Assembly: GCA_027315005.1 (NCBI GenBank)
Contig: DAHUZT010000116.1
Location: 1-60,710 of the forward strand
From: Acidimicrobiaceae bacterium
Lineage (GTDB): Bacteria; Actinomycetota; Acidimicrobiia; Acidimicrobiales; RAAP-2
Direction: 5' to 3'
Length of the DNA: 60,710 nucleotides
The notes under the pieces: model-generated
The model's input: the letters and a program-made list of their open reading frames with translations, nothing else
Told to the model about the DNA's origin: nothing
Database searches by the model: none
Program-made: the position numbers and the translations under genes
Shown here: positions 59,017 to 60,710 of the stretch, one piece after another
How positions within the stretch are numbered: position 1 is the first letter of the stretch
How the letters are laid out: each line of letters begins with the position of its first letter

Positions 59017-59843
59017 GATCGAACGGACGGTTGGCCTGCACCAAGCACCACGGAGCCGGGAACGACTTCCTGGTGGTCATCGACCTGGAGGATCGGGTCC
59101 ACCTCGATGTCAACCAGGTCCGGGCGGTGTGCGACCGACGCTTCGGGGTGGGGGCCGATGGCTTGATCCGGGTGCTCGATGGCAGGGACGGCGCTGCGCT
59201 GTCGATGGAGCTGACCAACGCAGACGGGAGCGGGGCCGAGATGAGCGGCAACGGAATGCGCTGTTTGGCCCAAGCGGCGGTGGAAGCCGGGATCGTTCGG
59301 CCCTTGGAATTCTCGGTGTGGACCCCGGTCGGCGTCAGGCGCGTCGACTACCGGCCAGCTGGCCGCTCGGGCTCGGGCCAGGCCTGGGTCGACATGGGCG
59401 TCCCGCTCCTCGGTCCCGACGAGGATCCGCCGGCCGCGGGCAGGCGCTCACGTCGGGTCGACATGGGGAACCCGCACCTCGTCGTGCTCGTCTCCGAACC
59501 GAAGGGGGACGAGGTCGACGAAACCGGCCGGTGGCTGTACGAGCTCAACGGCCGGCAGCGGAACATCGAGATGATCTCCGTGCTCGAGGGTGGAACCGCC
59601 ATCGGTCTTCGGGTGTGGGAGCGCGGGGTCGGCGAGACCGAGGCGTGCGGCACCGGGAGCACGGCCGCCGCCGCCGCCGCCCACAGCTGGGGGCTCGTTG
59701 GACGCTCGGTCGACGTCCACAACCCGGGCGGGACCCTCGGAGTGGAACTCTCCGACGACGGGGCCCGGCTCGGCGGTCCAGTCCGGAAGGTGGCCGCGGT
59801 TGTCATCGACCTCGGGGAGATCGTGGAGGCGGCACGACCGTGA
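58980..59843 (+). CDS. dapF: Diaminopimelate epimerase, first catalytic Cys replaced by Ser
   Basis: 287 residues from ATG 58980; GTG 58977 and the duplicated starts near 59004 are alternatives. DapF interconverts LL- and meso-diaminopimelate using two cysteines. The second Cys is intact in ETEACGTGS. The first site, usually CGNG followed by xRC, is AEMSGNGMRC, with a Ser codon at 59244-59246. KHHGAGNDFLVV, FGVGADGLI, TNADGSGAEM and MGNPHLVV are otherwise normal. The protein may work with reduced activity, use a different residue, or belong to a Ser-containing subgroup. It overlaps hflX as GTGA. Confidence 0.93.
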   Translation: MEPDGHGDVMEPGSNGRLACTKHHGAGNDFLVVIDLEDRVHLDVNQVRAVCDRRFGVGADGLIRVLDGRDGAALSMELTNADGSGAEMSGNGMRCLAQAAVEAGIVRPLEFSVWTPVGVRRVDYRPAGRSGSGQAWVDMGVPLLGPDEDPPAAGRRSRRVDMGNPHLVVLVSEPKGDEVDETGRWLYELNGRQRNIEMISVLEGGTAIGLRVWERGVGETEACGTGSTAAAAAAHSWGLVGRSVDVHNPGGTLGVELSDDGARLGGPVRKVAAVVIDLGEIVEAARP

Positions 59844-60710
59844 CCGATGATCGCTCGGCCTTCACCGAAACGCTCATCTCCCGAGAGGTGCGTGAGCGGA
59901 TCGTGCTGGTCGGTGTGACGGTCCCCCCCGGGACACCGGCCGACACCTCGGCGGGTCTCGACGAGCTGGCCCGTCTGGCAGATACTGCCGGAGCCTCGAT
60001 CGTCGATCGAATCCTGCAGCGGCGGGACTCCCCCGATCCGGCCACCTACCTCGGTAGGGGGAAGTTGGCCGAGCTGGCGGCAGCGTGCCAGGCGGCCGAC
60101 GCGGATACGGTTGTGTTCGACGCCGAGCTCTCACCGGCCCAGCAGCGGAACCTGGAGAAGGCCCTGGGTCGCACGGCCATCGATCGGGCGGCGGTGATCC
60201 TCGACATCTTCGCCCAGAACGCACGCACACCCGAGGGGCGGGCTCAGGTGGAGCTGGCCCTCCTCCGCTACCGGCTCCCCCGCCTGCGCGGCCGGGGGAG
60301 AGGGTTCAGCCAGCAGGGCGGCGGGATCGGAACCCGCGGGCCGGGCGAGACCCAGCTGGAGGTGGACCGGAGGCGTCTGGTCCAGCGGATGGGCAGGCTG
60401 GAGTCCGATCTCCGGGGCCTGGACCGGACCCGGCGAACCCAGCGGAGGGGACGGAGGCGATCACGGCGGCGCACGGTGTCGTTGGTCGGCTACACCAACG
60501 CCGGCAAGTCCTCGCTCCTCAACCGGCTGAGCGGAGCCTCCGTGCCCATCGAGGACCGTTTGTTCTCCACCCTCGACCCCCGGACCCGCCGGCTCGATCT
60601 CCCCGGCGGCGAGCAGATCCTCCTGACCGACACGGTCGGATTCGTGCGGAAGCTTCCGCACCTGCTGATCGAGTCGTTCCGCTCGACCCTCGAGATCGTG
60701 ACCGAGTCGG
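59840..60710 (+). CDS. hflX: GTPase HflX (3' end outside window)
   Basis: 290 residues are visible from GTG 59840, overlapping the dapF stop. HflX is a ribosome-associated GTPase that rescues or splits stalled ribosomes in stress. The N-terminal domain is recognised by YLGRGKLAELAAACQAADADTV and ELSPAQQRNLEKAL. The linker carries GIGTRGPGETQLEVDRR, and the G domain begins with SLVGYTNAGKSSLLNRLSG and DTVGFVRKLPHLLIESFRSTLE. No stop is reached. The miaB-miaA-dapF-hflX order matches many Actinobacteria. Confidence 0.96.
   Translation, partial: MTDDRSAFTETLISREVRERIVLVGVTVPPGTPADTSAGLDELARLADTAGASIVDRILQRRDSPDPATYLGRGKLAELAAACQAADADTVVFDAELSPAQQRNLEKALGRTAIDRAAVILDIFAQNARTPEGRAQVELALLRYRLPRLRGRGRGFSQQGGGIGTRGPGETQLEVDRRRLVQRMGRLESDLRGLDRTRRTQRRGRRRSRRRTVSLVGYTNAGKSSLLNRLSGASVPIEDRLFSTLDPRTRRLDLPGGEQILLTDTVGFVRKLPHLLIESFRSTLEIVTES

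Overview
The window is a 60.7 kb stretch of very GC-rich chromosome that looks actinobacterial, most likely a deep-branching actinomycete such as an Acidimicrobiia relative (lineage is inference). The grounds are: GTG and TTG starts with GTGA, ATGA and TTGA gene overlaps, a deazaflavin (F420)-type nitroreductase, many P450, SDR and acyl-CoA enzymes, an Actinobacteria-style B12 ECF transporter, and the housekeeping orders rpsO-pnp-M16 protease-dapB, dapA-RNase J-ftsK and miaB-miaA-dapF-hflX. No rRNA, CRISPR array, insertion sequence, integrase or phage gene was seen. One tRNA (Leu-UAG) is present.

Layout. 1-7.8 kb is a catabolic block: two cytochromes P450 (the first cut by the window edge), an aldehyde dehydrogenase-SDR-hydroxyacid dehydrogenase operon on the minus strand, two VOC-fold proteins and a Gfo/Idh/MocA oxidoreductase. 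8-14.5 kb holds pantothenate kinase, a cupin, a SnoaL-like protein, an aldo/keto reductase overlapping an unusual biotinyl-carboxyltransferase fusion, and a cation/proton antiporter. 14.48-19.65 kb is a cobalamin-riboswitch operon: a secreted, membrane-anchored protein resembling the C-terminal domain of transcobalamin, then EcfT, a double-ATPase EcfA and an S component. 19.65-21.3 kb has a DsbA-fold protein and an aldo/keto reductase. 21.5-26 kb carries a phosphohistidine phosphatase-like protein and the MurL-MurD2 pair, an alternative route for putting D-glutamate into peptidoglycan, with a thioredoxin-fold gene fused translationally to its end. 26-29.2 kb is acyl-CoA metabolism plus the F420-type protein. 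29.3-39.9 kb is a cell-envelope block: a GT-C-like membrane protein, the tRNA, a methyltransferase, two GT4 glycosyltransferases with a lone clpP between them, a large flippase-like protein carrying a degenerate kinase domain, a HAD phosphatase and a second enoyl-CoA hydratase-family gene.

40-60.7 kb is mostly housekeeping: peroxiredoxin, rpsO, pnp, M16 protease, dapB, two paralogous TetR regulators with a ferritin-like diiron protein, dapA, RNase J, ftsK, a penicillin-binding D,D-carboxypeptidase, thrB, miaB, miaA, dapF and the start of hflX. The genes group around aspartate-family amino acids (dapB, dapA, thrB, dapF) and cell-wall precursors (MurL, MurD2, dapF, carboxypeptidase).

The points most worth a second look are the B12 capture/ECF operon, MurL-MurD2, a DapF with one catalytic cysteine replaced by serine, a chain of overlapping mini-ORFs between a methyltransferase and a glycosyltransferase, a 13-codon leader ORF before dapA, many TANNNT hexamers placed 6-9 nt before start codons (leaderless transcripts), and a set of small tandem duplications at gene edges.
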